Origin: Entoloma clypeatum
Lineage: Eukaryota; Basidiomycota; Agaricomycetes; Agaricales; Entolomataceae
Reading direction: 5' to 3'
Length of the DNA stretch: 64,000 nucleotides
Assembly (NCBI GenBank): GCA_963565915.1
Contig: OY751491.1
Coordinates: forward strand, 372,001 to 436,000
Part shown: in pieces, positions 44,549-55,734 of the stretch
Numbering within the stretch: position 1 is the stretch's first letter
Layout of the letters: each line of letters starts with the position of its first letter
Position numbers and translations under genes: made by a program
The notes under the pieces: model-generated
Told to the model about the DNA's origin: nothing
The model's input: only the letters and a program-made list of their open reading frames with translations
Databases searched by the model: none

Positions 44549-45930
44549 CAGTGCCTCACAAAACTGATTCAATGTTTGTTGCTTTTTGAATACCTTCAAG
44601 ATAACTCTGCAGAGAATACCATTTGAATTAAGCCTTTGGTATATAATTGAAAGCCCTACTTCAGGGCTTTCAGAATATAAAGGAATCATATGATTTAGAT
44701 CAGAATCCATGGAGATATGATTAAATTAAATCAGCAACTCATTGAATCAGTTTTGTGAGTACCTATGGCAATTATCAGAATCAAATGCTTCACTGGTTGT
44801 ATGGTAACCAGTTGTCATGACTTACTGATGGAACTTGAATAGAACCCTGATGGGTTGTCAAGGAAAGTTGTATAAGAAGAATCCAACCTCAACAGCCTCC
44901 ATAATTAATCATGCGCCCTATCTCCTCTTCCCACAAGGAAAACATTCTTTCTCTGGCCTCCAATGGTCACTCCACTCATCATATTGCCTCTAACCTGGGT
45001 GTCAGCCAACCAACTGTCTCCAGAGTGCTTCAGAATCTTCTTCCTCATCGCAATCTCTCTTCTGGTGGTCGTCCATCCAAGCTTTCTCCCACCAACACAT
45101 GAAACATACTTTCACAAATCACCTCAGGGAGAGCCTCCAATGCTGTGCAGGCTACCAAACACATCAACACTGTCATCTCCAATCCTGTCTCCCCAGAAAC
45201 TGTGAGAAGGGTTCTCAGAAAACATGAATTCAAGGCTGTAACAAAGAAGAAAAGACCTTTCTTAAAGGCCATACATCGGAAGAGGCGGTTGGCATTTGCT
45301 ATGAAGCACAGGGAATGGACAGTGGAGGACTGGAAGAGGGTCATTTGGTCAGATGAGACCAAAATCAACAGGTTTGGGTCAGATGGCAAGGAATGGGTCT
45401 GGAAAAAGAAGGGTGAGGGGCTTATTGAAAGAGAGGTTCAGGGCACAGTCAAGTTTGGGGGAGGAAATATTATGGTTTGGGGTTGTATGGGTTGGGAAGG
45501 TGTGGGGAGACTTGCAGAGGTTGAAGGGAGAATGGATGCTGATCAGTATGTGTCCATTTTGGAGGACAATTTGCTGCCCAGCATGGAGGAGAGTGGAATC
45601 TCTGAAGAGGAGATCATTTTTCAGCAGAACAATGACCCCAAGCACACCTCCAAGAAGGCCAAAAAATGGATGGACAGCAAGAATATTGCTCTGCTGGATT
45701 GGCCTGCACAGTCCCCAGACCTCAATCCTATTGAACACCTCTGGGTTCATATTAAAAGAAAGTTGAATGAATATCCAACACCACCCAAGGGAGTCTGGGA
45801 GATTTGGGACAGAGCAGCAGAGGTGTGGAATAATATAGAGCCAGAAGTGTGTCAAAACCTGATAGAAAGTATGCCAAGAAGGGTAGAGGCAGTAATCAAA
45901 GCTAAGGGGGGTAATACCAAGTACTAAAGT
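44549..45930 (+). mobile_element. Tc1/mariner-like element, right end not found
   Basis: A TA dinucleotide (44547-44548) precedes CAGTGCCTCACAAAACTG. An inverted copy of that end (CAGTTTTGTGAG) lies only about 200 bp inside, at 44747-44760, so the left end is a palindrome of about 215 bp. The transposase follows. I could not find the matching right terminal repeat; it may have been lost where the decayed Gypsy begins. Confidence 0.6.
44911..45927 (+). pseudogene. Tc1-family transposase, one nonsense codon and a catalytic Asp changed to Asn
   Basis: About 338 codons, the usual Tc1 size. The N-terminal HTH (ENILSLASNGHSTHHIASNL, GVSQPTVSRVLQN) is followed by an in-frame TGA at residue 64 (TNT-stop-NIL), where Arg would be expected. 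The second HTH (SPETVRRVLRKHEF) and the DDE core are otherwise open: VIWSDETKINRFGSDG (first Asp), IIFQQNNDPKHTS and SPDLNPIEHLW (Glu). In Tc1 proteins the second catalytic Asp is the residue after QQ (QQ-D-NDPKH), 34 residues before the Glu. Here it is Asn, so the protein would be inactive even without the stop. Confidence 0.88.
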
Positions 45931-46077
45931 ATAAAATACTGCATGTAAGTAGTGTAGTACAACAGAGATAATACCAGTAGTTCTATCATCACCCACTCTT
46001 CTTCAACATCTCAACCCTCTCCGCTTCAATGTGAGTATCATTAACCAGGCTTCCTCTGTGTCTGCTAGGCGTGCTGT
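45931..46077. other. junction region between Tc1 and Gypsy relics
   Basis: No gene. Neither a Tc1 right end nor a Gypsy LTR is recognisable. Confidence 0.35.
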
Positions 46078-48520
46078 TCAATACCTCGGGTATGTACATA
46101 TGTATATATATTTGACCATAAATAGTGTGTGCTTTGTCGCTTGATATTCTTTGTCATCATACTGGAATTCAGCAATTGCGATCCATTCAGCCCAATCATC
46201 TTGTAAATGGTGGATGAAGTTTCGTAAGAACACTTCTGTTTCCTGATGTGATCGTTTGGCCTGTCCATCAGTCTGTGGATGGTATGCAGTGGACAGATTC
46301 CTTTTGATCCCTAGCATGTGGCAAAGTATCTCCATGAACTTTGCAGTGAACTGTGGTCCTCTGTCACTGGTGATCTTCTTGGGGGTCCCGTGAAGCTTCC
46401 ATATCTGATCCCGATAGATCTTGGCTAATCTGAAGCATCTTTGAATGTCTATCCATGATGACCAGAATTGCATTCTTTCCATCAGATTCTGGTATTGGTC
46501 CCACGACATCAATTCCTATGTCTTCCCATGGATGACTCGGTGCTGCATGGGGGTGTAGCAGAGCATGTCATTTCTGTCTGTTGATCTTGTTGCGTTGACA
46601 GGTGTCACAACCCTTCACATATTTCTTCACATCATGCAGGATGGTAGGCCAACAGTAGGTACGAGTGAGGAGTTCGTGCGTCTGATACTGTCCTGGATGT
46701 CCAGCCACTGGTGCATTGTGTGACTCAAACATCAGTTCTTAATGCAGTTGTGGGTCTGGTGGAACATAGACTCATTCGCCTGCATATGTGATGCCATTTT
46801 CCTGTTGGTACCAATGAGGATTCTTCTTTAGACCCTGCGCTACTTCTGTCTCCATGCAGTTCAAAGCCTTGATGCATGTGATCCATGGGTTTTTGATGGT
46901 TGTGACGTTTCCAATCTTGATGGAATCAGATTTGTTTCACCCCCTTCAAAGAATTGTTCCTCTGTGAACATCTCCATTTGTACCACATCTTCTGATTCCA
47001 ACCGTTTCAAGAATAGTCCCTCCTTGAGCATTTGGTCACTGTCTTGTGGTTTGAGTTCCGTTTCAAACCAGGGTAAGCATGACAGGATGTCCACTTTTGC
47101 ATTTGTCTTGCCAGGCACATGCCATAATTTGAAGTCATAGTCTTGTAACTTCATCTTCCAGCGCCTTTGTCATTGATTTAGGTCCTGAGGATGGCGGAAA
47201 TACTCCAGGTTCTTGTGATCAGTTAAGATCTCAAAGTGTTCCTTGGCTTCAAGCAGATATTGTCTCCAGTCTTTCAGAAGTTAACAAACCCAAGGAACTT
47301 CTGAACTTTCTTTTTTGATGTGGGTGCTCACCAGTTTCAGATCGTATCCACCTTCTCGGTTTCCATCTCGACATGTCCCTCACCAATGACATATCCCAAT
47401 ATGGGGCATTTCGGTACTTCCCAGAAACACTTCTTTTCCTTCAGAAACAAATCATTGTCTGATAGGATCTGTAGAATTTCTCCAGTGTTTCGCTTGAGTT
47501 CTTCCTTGGTTTCACTGATAACCATGATGTCATCCATGTAGATCACACAAATGCATCGGCAGATCTGGTCCCGGAACAAACTAGCCATCATCCAAGAGAA
47601 CATTCCCGGGGAGTTGCAAAGGCCGAAAAACATGACCAATGGTTCAAACAATCCTTGACTGGTGAGGAAGGCGGCCTTCCATTTGTCACCTTCCTTGATC
47701 CGGACGTTGTTGTAACCCCACTTGATGTCCATCTTATTGAAGTAGACTGCGTCTTTCAACACATCCAAGAGATTGGAGATGCGTGGGAGTGGGAACTTGT
47801 CTTTAACCATAAATTTTTTGACCATGTGGTAATCTTGTACCAATCGTTTGGAACCATCCTTCTTGTTGATGAAGAAGCAAGGGGAGGCATACAGGGATTT
47901 GGAAGGGTGGATCTTTCCAGTTGCTAGACCCTCAATGAATGCATCCAATTCCTCTTGTTTCTTTTGTGTCATGGGATATGTATTTCCCCCTAGTTCCCTT
48001 GGTGCGTCCAGTGTAAGTTTGATTCCATGGTCCCATTCTCTTTTCTTCGGAATCTTGTCAAAGTTCTCCTTCTTGAAGAGATGAGCAAACCAATCAATGT
48101 ATGAGGGTCATTTGGTTGTGGGAGGTGGTGTGGGAGCGACAGTTTCCAAGATAGGGTCTCCAGGCTTCCATTTCTGATCCAACTTCTTGGGTGCATCCTT
48201 GTCATGCACTTCAACCATCAAGGTTAACCCTGAAGTCCGAATGTTTGGTTCGGCATGTTGTTGGGCATCGGTTGAACATTACAGTGCCAGTTGTCCAATT
48301 GATCATAGGGTTGTGGTGTACCAACCAGTCATGTTCCAAGAGCATGTCTGTTTTCCCAATGTCCAGTACCATTGGTTTCCTGATGTGCTCTCAAATCCAG
48401 TTTGACTTTGGCAAGTTGGTTTGCTTTCTGTTGTCAATTTGGTGATCCATCCGCATTTAGAAATGCTATGGGCGGTATTCCTCACATGGGGAGGTTCTGT
48501 TTGCGTGTACTATTCTGGGA
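46078..48520 (-). pseudogene. decayed Ty3/Gypsy pol (protease, RT, RNase H, integrase pieces)
   Basis: Read leftward from about 48500: a protease tail (DWL-V-HNP pattern near 48320), then RT (47972-47337) with KSLYASPCFFINKKDGSKRL, VQDYHMVKKF, YFNKMDIKWGYNNVRIKEGD, GLCNSPGMFSWMM and the palm motif VIYMDDIMVIS. Next comes the end of RNase H (47154-46861: DFKLWHVPGKTNAKVDILS) and the integrase core (46512-46078: KKITSDRGPQFTAKFMEILC, YHPQTDGQAKRSHQETEVFL). Multiple frameshifts and stops separate these blocks, and no LTRs are visible. It is older than the other elements here. Confidence 0.85.
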
Positions 48521-49204
48521 TGCATCTGCTATCAACCTCGGGTCGAATGACCTTTGGTCCTTGTCATGTTTTGAGTTGGGCCCATCAGCAAACCCTGGGT
48601 GGGCTATGCAGCCCTGTGCAGGTCTATGCAGATTCTTGCAGGGCTGAAGTTCCAAAGACAAGGTATATGCTATATGCAGCTCTGCAAAAGCTCTGTGTAG
48701 CTTCACTACCATCTTTTGCAGCTCTTCACACTTTCACTCCATTCTTTCAGGCCTCCATAGATTCTGTACACCTTCATAGGCCTCCAAACTCTGTTACAAC
48801 TTACAATTATAGAGCATTCCATTTTATCAACAATAATGTGTTTGAGAAAAACCAATGTATATTTTTCCATGCTATTACTCCCTGCCTATGCCACATGCGT
48901 GCTGGCATGCCCCCATGTCCCCCCACCCATGCATCCCCTGGGCAGCGACTTCAACCCACGCGTCGTACCTCTTGTACCTCACACCCCTTTCCTGGATGTG
49001 GTCCCTTGTACCTTGCATCTTCCTGAGGGGTGTTTCATCCTTGTGCCTGCACAGTGTCCACCACTCCGCCTTGCACCATTGTGTTCCGTCATTTTTGTGT
49101 GTGGTTGTCTCTCGTGCATGGCCCGCCATTCTTGCATATTTTGCTATTGGCTAGAACATGATGGAACATCTTGGTACACAGCATCAAGGCTGTGGTGCGC
49201 AGCA
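48521..49204. other. no gene recognised
   Basis: Probably remnants of Gypsy gag and of an LTR. TGCAG-rich words recur at 48600-48720. No family could be assigned. Confidence 0.3.
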
Positions 49205-49672
49205 TTCTGAGTCACAGAGATGACTCAGAGATCTAGAACGAGTCTAGATTGTTCTATGTTTAGAACACTTCATGTGGTCAGGCCACATGGTAAAACACAT
49301 GATTGTAGTCATGTGATTGACTGTTGATACATCCATACTTGAATGTTCAACACACCCCCACAAGTGAGATCCCATAAGGGTTCAATACTTGTATAAGAAG
49401 ATATTCAAATCTTTTAACTTATGGATGGTAGTCGAGACTTCATTTGCTCAGACTAAATGGGTGTCTTGCTGTGTCATATAAGCATACACTGTCATTTAAG
49501 GTCTGTATCAGAGACCATAGTATCCAATCAATTCTTAGATGGATATGTTCTCATCAGATATAAATTCTGAGATCAAAGGGATCATCAAAAGGATCAAACG
49601 GATCACTTCTGAGAGAGATGGGATGGCGTGATAAACATGCGGCCATGATAGTGCTAGAAGCAGCCAGTGTTC
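49205..49672 (-). mobile_element. LTR and 3' end remnant of a second retrotransposon (Copia-like)
   Basis: GTTCAACA at 49346-49353 resembles an LTR end, and on the minus strand a purine tract (CTTGTGGGGGTG, 49354-49365) directly precedes it, as for a polypurine tract and 3' LTR. The adjoining 300 bp are non-coding and end at the LINE poly-A boundary. The other LTR and the coding region are not present in the window. Confidence 0.4.
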
Positions 49673-49698
49673 TTTTTTTTTTTTTTTTTTTTTTTTGG

Positions 49699-52600
49699 TC
49701 AACAATTTATATAGCGGTATACTAAGGGTACAGTCCGCTTGACATAGAGTAAACTACATCGGTCTGAGGACCTACGTACGCAAGAAAAACAAGCAGCGCA
49801 AAGCTCCGTCGAGCTGTTGAGTCCTCGCGCCAGGACGGGGGTGTCTGTTATAAACAAACGTGTTAGTATGCGCACCCGAATATTCAACCGCGCGATACAA
49901 GAGCACTCCAAACTTGCGAGGTTGGCTGTTAGCGGCGCTGGGGGGTGCCTGCGCCCTACCCCCAAAGAAGCGCCTGTGCGGTTCTTATCCTTCAATCGCG
50001 TTTGTTTGCCAGAGGAGGCTGCACCCCTTTGTACCCAGCGCGCTACCACGCGATTACCGCCAATGGTTGTGTTGGGCGTTGGACGATCCCTAAAGGCAAA
50101 TGCCCCTGGGTTATCCATAATGAATTTCCCGAAGTTGTCCCAAGTGGGAGTGTTCCTCGAGAAGGTGGGCATGTCTGGGGGCCTAGTGGGGTGGTGCAGA
50201 CATTTGTATAGTACGTGGGCGAAGTCCTCGACGGACCCTGTTCCACAGTCGCATTGTTCGGTCTTGTCGCCAATATTGAACCTATGTCTATAGTGGCCAA
50301 TTGGGGCGTGACTGGTAAGGCCGCGAACCATTTGAGCCGTGAGGGATTGGGAGTGACCCACATCCTTAAGCCATGTACCGCCCTTGAGATGGGACGGTTT
50401 CATTCTTTTGGCCCGAGCGTGGTCTTGGCGTCTAACGCACGACCTCGGGAATTGGTAGTGACGGCCGACATACTTGGGGGACTGGTACAGGCTGTTCCAA
50501 TCGCCTAGCATGTTGTCTGTGAATTGCTTCGTGTTGAAGTCGAGGGATCTGGAGGCCGATTCACCACATTTGATGTGAATCGAGGAGGCAAAGTCGTGCA
50601 CTGCACGGTGGGGTTCGAAACCATGGTCCGAGCAATCAGGGACATGGTGGAAGAAGACCTTGGATTTCAGGCCTGGTTCCTCAAACCAAGGAACCAGGTT
50701 ACTGATGATAGCGAGCGCAGTTGCCTGCGAGGAGTGGAGGTCCGGGTCTGTGGCCCGCCGAATGGCGTTAACAGAGTCGGTGAAGATGTGAATTTCTTCC
50801 AGTTGAGAGAGTCCTCCTAGCAGAGTGACCAGGTTAGAAAACCCATGTCCTATTGCTAGAGTTTCAGTGTCGTCAGAGACTGCGAGGCCACCAGCCGCCC
50901 AGTCTTTGTTGATGGAGTACCCCATGTGCCAGGTTTCCCAAGCTGCAACAGCTTGGTGGCCCGACGCGAGGGAGGGAACAGCCGCGTCAGTGACAATGAC
51001 AGCGGATTTGTTAGAGCAGATGTTGGCATCGAACACCTTGTTAAGGGTGATGAGGCGCAACTTCCTGGCTTCGGCTCGCTCCTTAGCGGTTTTGCCGCGG
51101 ATAAGGGTGATATCGTGGATGATACGGTCGGGAAAGCGGTCTAGGACGCGTTTCCCTGGCTCGTTGTAGTTATTGAAGGGTGATAGGGGGACAGACACGT
51201 TTGCACGGTATGCCCAGATATCAACGAGGGGGGATTTGAGGTTGTACATAAGTTCCGGGGAGTTCCACGGTCGCTTTGAGGGGTCTTCCTCATCGCAGAC
51301 CATGACAGTCATGTGTCGTGGTGCAAGGGAGTGCATACGGACACAGTTTCTGCAGGAGAGCTTCTTTAGGTGCAAATGCACCGGGGGCAGGCCGGCAAGG
51401 GATTCGACCGCCCCTGTGGGGGTGGTACGGAAGGCGCCCAGGATCCATAGGGCTGCACGCCTCTGGACTCTGGAGATAGACTTGATGACGCCCTTATTAC
51501 GGGCGCCGTCGAAGTTCCATAGATTGGCACCATATAGAGCGATCGGTAAAATACACGATCGGTATAGGGTGCGCTTGTGTTTGGGCGTAAGTCCTCGGAC
51601 TGAGTTTCCCAGTGAGAGTAAGGCTCCCATTGCAGAGAAGGCCTTAGTGGCGTATCGTTTGGCGTGCTCAGTGAAGAGTAGCTTTCAATCAAAGAAGAAC
51701 CCCAAGTACCTCCAGAAGGTCTTGGGAACAAGAGGGGTGTCGCCTGTGAAGGGCGCATATCCTAGATCAACCGGGGGGTCATCGTCGCCATTTTTCCTGG
51801 AAAAATGGAACGCCTCCGATTTAGAGTGTTCGAGGACAAGCCCAAGGGCTGTAGTCAGTTCGAACAGACATTTGTATGCCTTTTTTAGTTTGGCAAGGTT
51901 CTCCTTCCACGTCTCGGACTGGACTATGATGGTCCCATCATCCACGTAGGAGATGAGGCTAGCCTGCGAAAGTTCAGCGTGAAACGCGTACATTAGCGGG
52001 GCGAGGTATATGGACGATAGCACGGGGGAAAGGGCAGAGCCCTGTCCTACGCCTATGTCCACAGAGAAAAGGTCTGAGAGGTCGTCCCCCCAGGCGTATT
52101 GAGTCTGCCTCCCTACTAGGTAATTGGAGAAGAAGTCCACGACAGTGTCGGGGAACCCCATCCTATCCAGTATGAGCACGATAACCGAGTGGTTTAGAGG
52201 GGGAAAGTATTGTGCCAAGTCAATGGCTACGACACTAGTCTTGAGTTTCCTTGACCACCCCGCACGAATGAGGTGGGTGAGGAATTGTCCGGCGTCTTCG
52301 GTGGAGTTCTGGCGGACCCCTCCGAATTGTCCTGGGTGCAGCAGACCATAGCGGGCGAGTTCCCATTGCAGTCTGTTAGCGATAGCTTTCTCAAATAGTT
52401 TGCCCAGGGTGTTTAGGAGCACAATGGGGCGAAACGCTTTGGGAACGTCATACGCCGGCTTATTCGGTTTAGGAATAATGACGGTCGTTGAGATTTTGAA
52501 TGCGTCGGGCCAGAACCCTGCCGAGAGGCAAGTGTTCAGGATCCAGACAAACAACTTCAAGATGTGCTCATGTGTGATCAGACACTTGAGATGGGACCAT

Positions 52601-53997
52601 GTAAGATGGTCAGGGCCAGGAGCCGACCGGCTGGAGCAGCCGGCCAGGGCCTGGAGGACCTCTTGCGATGTGAATGGAACCCAAGCCCTTTTGGGTTGAG
52701 GTTCGAGGGCACTGCGTAGCCTATCGGGGTCGACAGGGCGCGCTTCGCCAGACTGAAAAGACTTATGAAATGCCTCACAGGTCTCGGCGGTCGTGGAGCA
52801 GGTCTCGCCATCGAAAATAATGGCCTCGGGAGAGGCATTCTTTCGTGGGCCGACCCAGGAGGTAAGGTCCCAAGGACGCTTGTTTTTGTTGGAGACTTCG
52901 TTGATTTTCTTGTCAAAGAAGTTTCGTTTAGCGGTGCGGATGATTTTATGCATGCTGCGCCAGTCTTGGTCTGTCTTGCCCGAGTTGGAGTAGGTGCGCC
53001 ACCCGGCTTTACAGTCCTTATCCCACCAGCCCTTCAACCGGAACGAGTCCCGGGGAGAGCGAGAGAATTCGGTCCATTCAGCCAGGATGAGCTCCTGTAC
53101 CTTCTGGGTAATACTAGTGATGTCCTCCCTAGTGGTTGTATCCGGAATAGGGATGGAGGCAATGGATTCCGTGAGTGCCGACAGGAAGTGAGTTTCCTCC
53201 TCCGAGTCTGGTACTATACGGTAGCGTTCCTTCGCGTTGATGAGGGGGGATCTGAGGAGGGTGATAATCGAATGGTGGTCCGACTCATCTGGGCTCCCAA
53301 GTTTGATGATCGAGTCTTTGTCCGTGTTAGGGAGGAAGACCAGGTCAATGATGGACGGGGTATTGTTGTTCTTAGGGAAATGGGTAAACCCAGTCCTATG
53401 ATGAACAAGACCATGAGCGAATGCGAAGTCTGAAAGGAGAGATGCATTGTGGTTGTGGTGCATCACTTCGGGGTCCCATAACAGCGAGGGGCAATTAAAA
53501 TCGCCGCCTAGATACCGAATGGGAGGAAGGGATGATCCAAGGGTGGCAAGGATGCGAATGGCCGTGCCCTCCGAATCCGAGTAAGCACTAATTAGGTTGA
53601 TCTGGCCCTCGGGGACAGACAGCGAAATTAGGTTGACATCTCGATGACGAATGATGTCTGAGCAAAGTTTAGGTTTCATGGCAGTACGCCGTCTATGCAC
53701 GTAAACAATGGCGCGGGGTCGAAGATCCTCATCTATATTGGATGGGTCGAGGACAGGTTCCGAGTGGTGGAGGCACATCCAGTCTGGGTGGTTCGGCGGA
53801 CCCACAAGGGGCTCGCCGTCTTTACTCATCATGGAGGCAACATGTCTTATGGTAGCCCATGGGGGCTCTTGCACGAAAATGATGTTGAGGTTATCTTTAT
53901 GTTGCTCTAACATCGTTGACAGGAGAACGCTCTTTCGGTACACGTTCTGGGAGCGGATACGCAAACCCTCATGTTTATTCATAGTTGTACTTAACAT
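49699..53997 (-). pseudogene. LINE ORF2: endonuclease, reverse transcriptase, RNase H; single TGA
   Basis: N-terminal APE-type endonuclease: IIFVQEPPWAT, YLGGDFNCPSLLWDPE and SDHHSIITLL. RT: FKISTTVIIPKPNKPAYDVP, FRPIVLLNTLGKLFEKAIAN, GGVRQNSTEDAGQFLTHLIR, VVAIDLAQYFPPLNHSVIVL, VGQGSALSPVLSSIYLAPLM and the palm ISYVDDGTIIVQS. RNase H: VIVTDAAVPSLASGHQA, then HIFTDSVNAIRRATD. A C-terminal Cys/His block follows (QCDCGTGSVEDFAHVLYKCL). The only break is TGA at 51685-51687 (GFFFD-stop-KLLFTEH); the chimeric copy has Arg there. The ORF would otherwise be about 1,430 codons. Confidence 0.92.
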
Positions 53998-54590
53998 ACT
54001 TCTATGTCTGGTTGAATGCGGCGATTGTCTCGGTCAGCTGGGCAAGGACTAGGATTAGACTCAAAGAAGTGGGTGAAGTCCGCACTTACGTTTGCTTCTT
54101 GATAACGGCGCCAGATCCAATCAGGGTTGAAACGGCTTTTCCAGTACTTGCATACGCGATCGTCTGCGCGGTGGCTACCTTTGCAGTTGATGCAGCGTCC
54201 TGCATGTTCACAATCCTTGCCATCGGGGGTGGGAAGGACTGGGGGGTTTGCCTTGGCGTTCCCGTGGCAGCAGGAGGCGAGGGCTCGATGGAATTCAACG
54301 GTGTGGGGTTCACCGCAGATAGGGCAGAGTTTGCTCTTGAGAGGGCAGATCTGAGCGTTAGACGGATGGCCAAATCGCCAGCAGCGGTTGCATTGAGGCA
54401 CTCCAATGTGCTTCTCGGCGGGGTTCAGGACGAGTCGGTAGGGTCCATACATGAAGGCCTTTCTGGCTAGGTTCTTGAGAACGAGACCCCCTTTGGAGTC
54501 TTCAATGTTGAACCAGATGGTCCCGGTGAGAAGATGGTTCTGAATGGACGGAGAAATGTGTCGAACACTGAGTGAGTGCCCGAAAAACAC
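53991..54590 (-). pseudogene. LINE ORF1 (nucleic-acid-binding Gag-like), 5' truncated
   Basis: About 199 residues with three CCHC-type knuckles in tandem: CNRCWRFGHPSNAQIC, CPICGEPHTVEFH and CINCKGSHRADDRVC. The first codon in the open frame is GTG preceded by an in-frame TGA, so the N-terminal part of ORF1 is missing or broken. The stop overlaps the ORF2 start (ATGTTAA), suggesting coupled re-initiation. Confidence 0.8.
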
Positions 54591-54688
54591 CTCTAATCAA
54601 TCACCAACACAACCCTTCAATAAGTTCTAGGTGGGCGGGACGAAATCCCTTTGTTTCGGTGAGGTTCGGGGGGGGTTTGTCTGGGGTG

Positions 54689-55721
54689 TGAAATTCAACT
54701 CGCAAACATGCGTTGAAATCCGGGTATGTGATTCAATAAAGAGCTTTTTAAGGAATCGGTTTTGATCTCAAGGTCCACAGAGTCCCTTTCGATCCAACAG
54801 GCAACAATCAAGGTTTCAACAAGGCAACAGGTGAGCACTCAGGCTCCAACAATCAACTGGTTCAATATGAGACTTTAGACAACCACAGCGCACTCAAACA
54901 CACAGAGGAGAGAGCTATGTTATGATCTGGGGGAAGACCCAGCCTAATTCTACAGTACATGACAATATCGAGAGGTTTTTATACATGAGACGGCAATTTA
55001 GAATAAATAAAGTTTATCATAAGTAAAAGGTAAAATCAAATCGGTCCGTGGTATATTGTCCATTGCGAGCATGTGAAAGGGTCACCAGGGACCATATCTG
55101 ATGTTTTTCCATGCGTCGAGAGGGTTACGGACCCTAAAGGAGTGGAGCGACAAGGGCGCGTTGTTTCGTGAGCATTCCAGAGCATCACATCAATATTGAT
55201 GGAGTTGATCAAGGGTCCGGTTTCCATGAATCAAGGGTTTGGGCCCTTGGGTACCAACTCGGTGCCTCGGCAGCCATCAACGATCCCGTTTCCAAGGGTC
55301 GTTCTATTTCGGGTAAGTTACGCATTTGGCATTACAGCATCAGTGATCGCGCATCGCATTTCGTGATGCTGGGCATTATTGCTTGATTATAAGTCCCCCG
55401 GGTCTCTGTAGTGTCCATAGACCATAGTGTTGTATATTGGATAGGGTGATAGGTCAAAGAAATATTATTACTGCCTCCCTCACTGGTCTTATCCAGTGAG
55501 AATAGAAAGTTTGTGTCAAGCCTATAGTTAAGCCCTCAGAATGTGACTGTTCCTATGATCATGACCAAAGGTGGTTCAGTGGTATTTAGACACTCTTAGG
55601 TAGCCAGTTGTACCATCAGTTCCAATAGAATAATGTTTAACGGAGCCGATATAATGTTCTTTCATTGACAAAACCGTGGGAATTTCGCAAATTTGGCTGT
55701 AGCCGCGCGACGGTCGTATCA
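54689..55721 (-). repeat. Gypsy LTR (about 1.03 kb), minus orientation, probably the 3' LTR
   Basis: On the minus strand the segment begins TGATACGACCGTCGCG and appears to end GAATTTCACA (54689). A TATAAAAA box lies at 54976-54983 (minus strand), followed by an untranslated-leader-like stretch. A purine tract (GTGTGGGGGAGA, minus) lies immediately upstream, as expected of a polypurine tract before a 3' LTR. The left boundary is inferred from the TG/CA rule alone. The partner LTR would lie beyond the right edge of the window. Confidence 0.55.
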
Positions 55722-55734
55722 TCTCCCCCACACT
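55722..55734 (-). promoter_or_regulatory. polypurine tract next to the Gypsy LTR
   Basis: Minus-strand AAGTGTGGGGGAGA directly abuts the LTR start TGATACG. This orients the element: its internal region lies to the right. Confidence 0.6.

Larger units (their letters stand above)
49673..54605 (-). mobile_element. LINE (Tad1/I-like: ORF1, APE endonuclease, RT, RNase H), almost full length
   Basis: The 3' end is the poly-T run at about 49673-49696 on the plus strand, preceded (minus sense) by TATAAATTGTTGACC, identical to the 3' end of the chimeric LINE. ORF1 and ORF2 overlap by seven bases (ATGTTAA). The 5' end is probably truncated, because ORF1 opens without an ATG just after an in-frame TGA near 54600. 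I found no clear target-site duplication. Confidence 0.85.

Noticed and set aside
50824..51949. Long plus-strand frames in the LINE (for example 51173-51949)
   Set aside because: They lie antisense to ORF2, whose endonuclease, RT and RNase H motifs are unambiguous on the minus strand.
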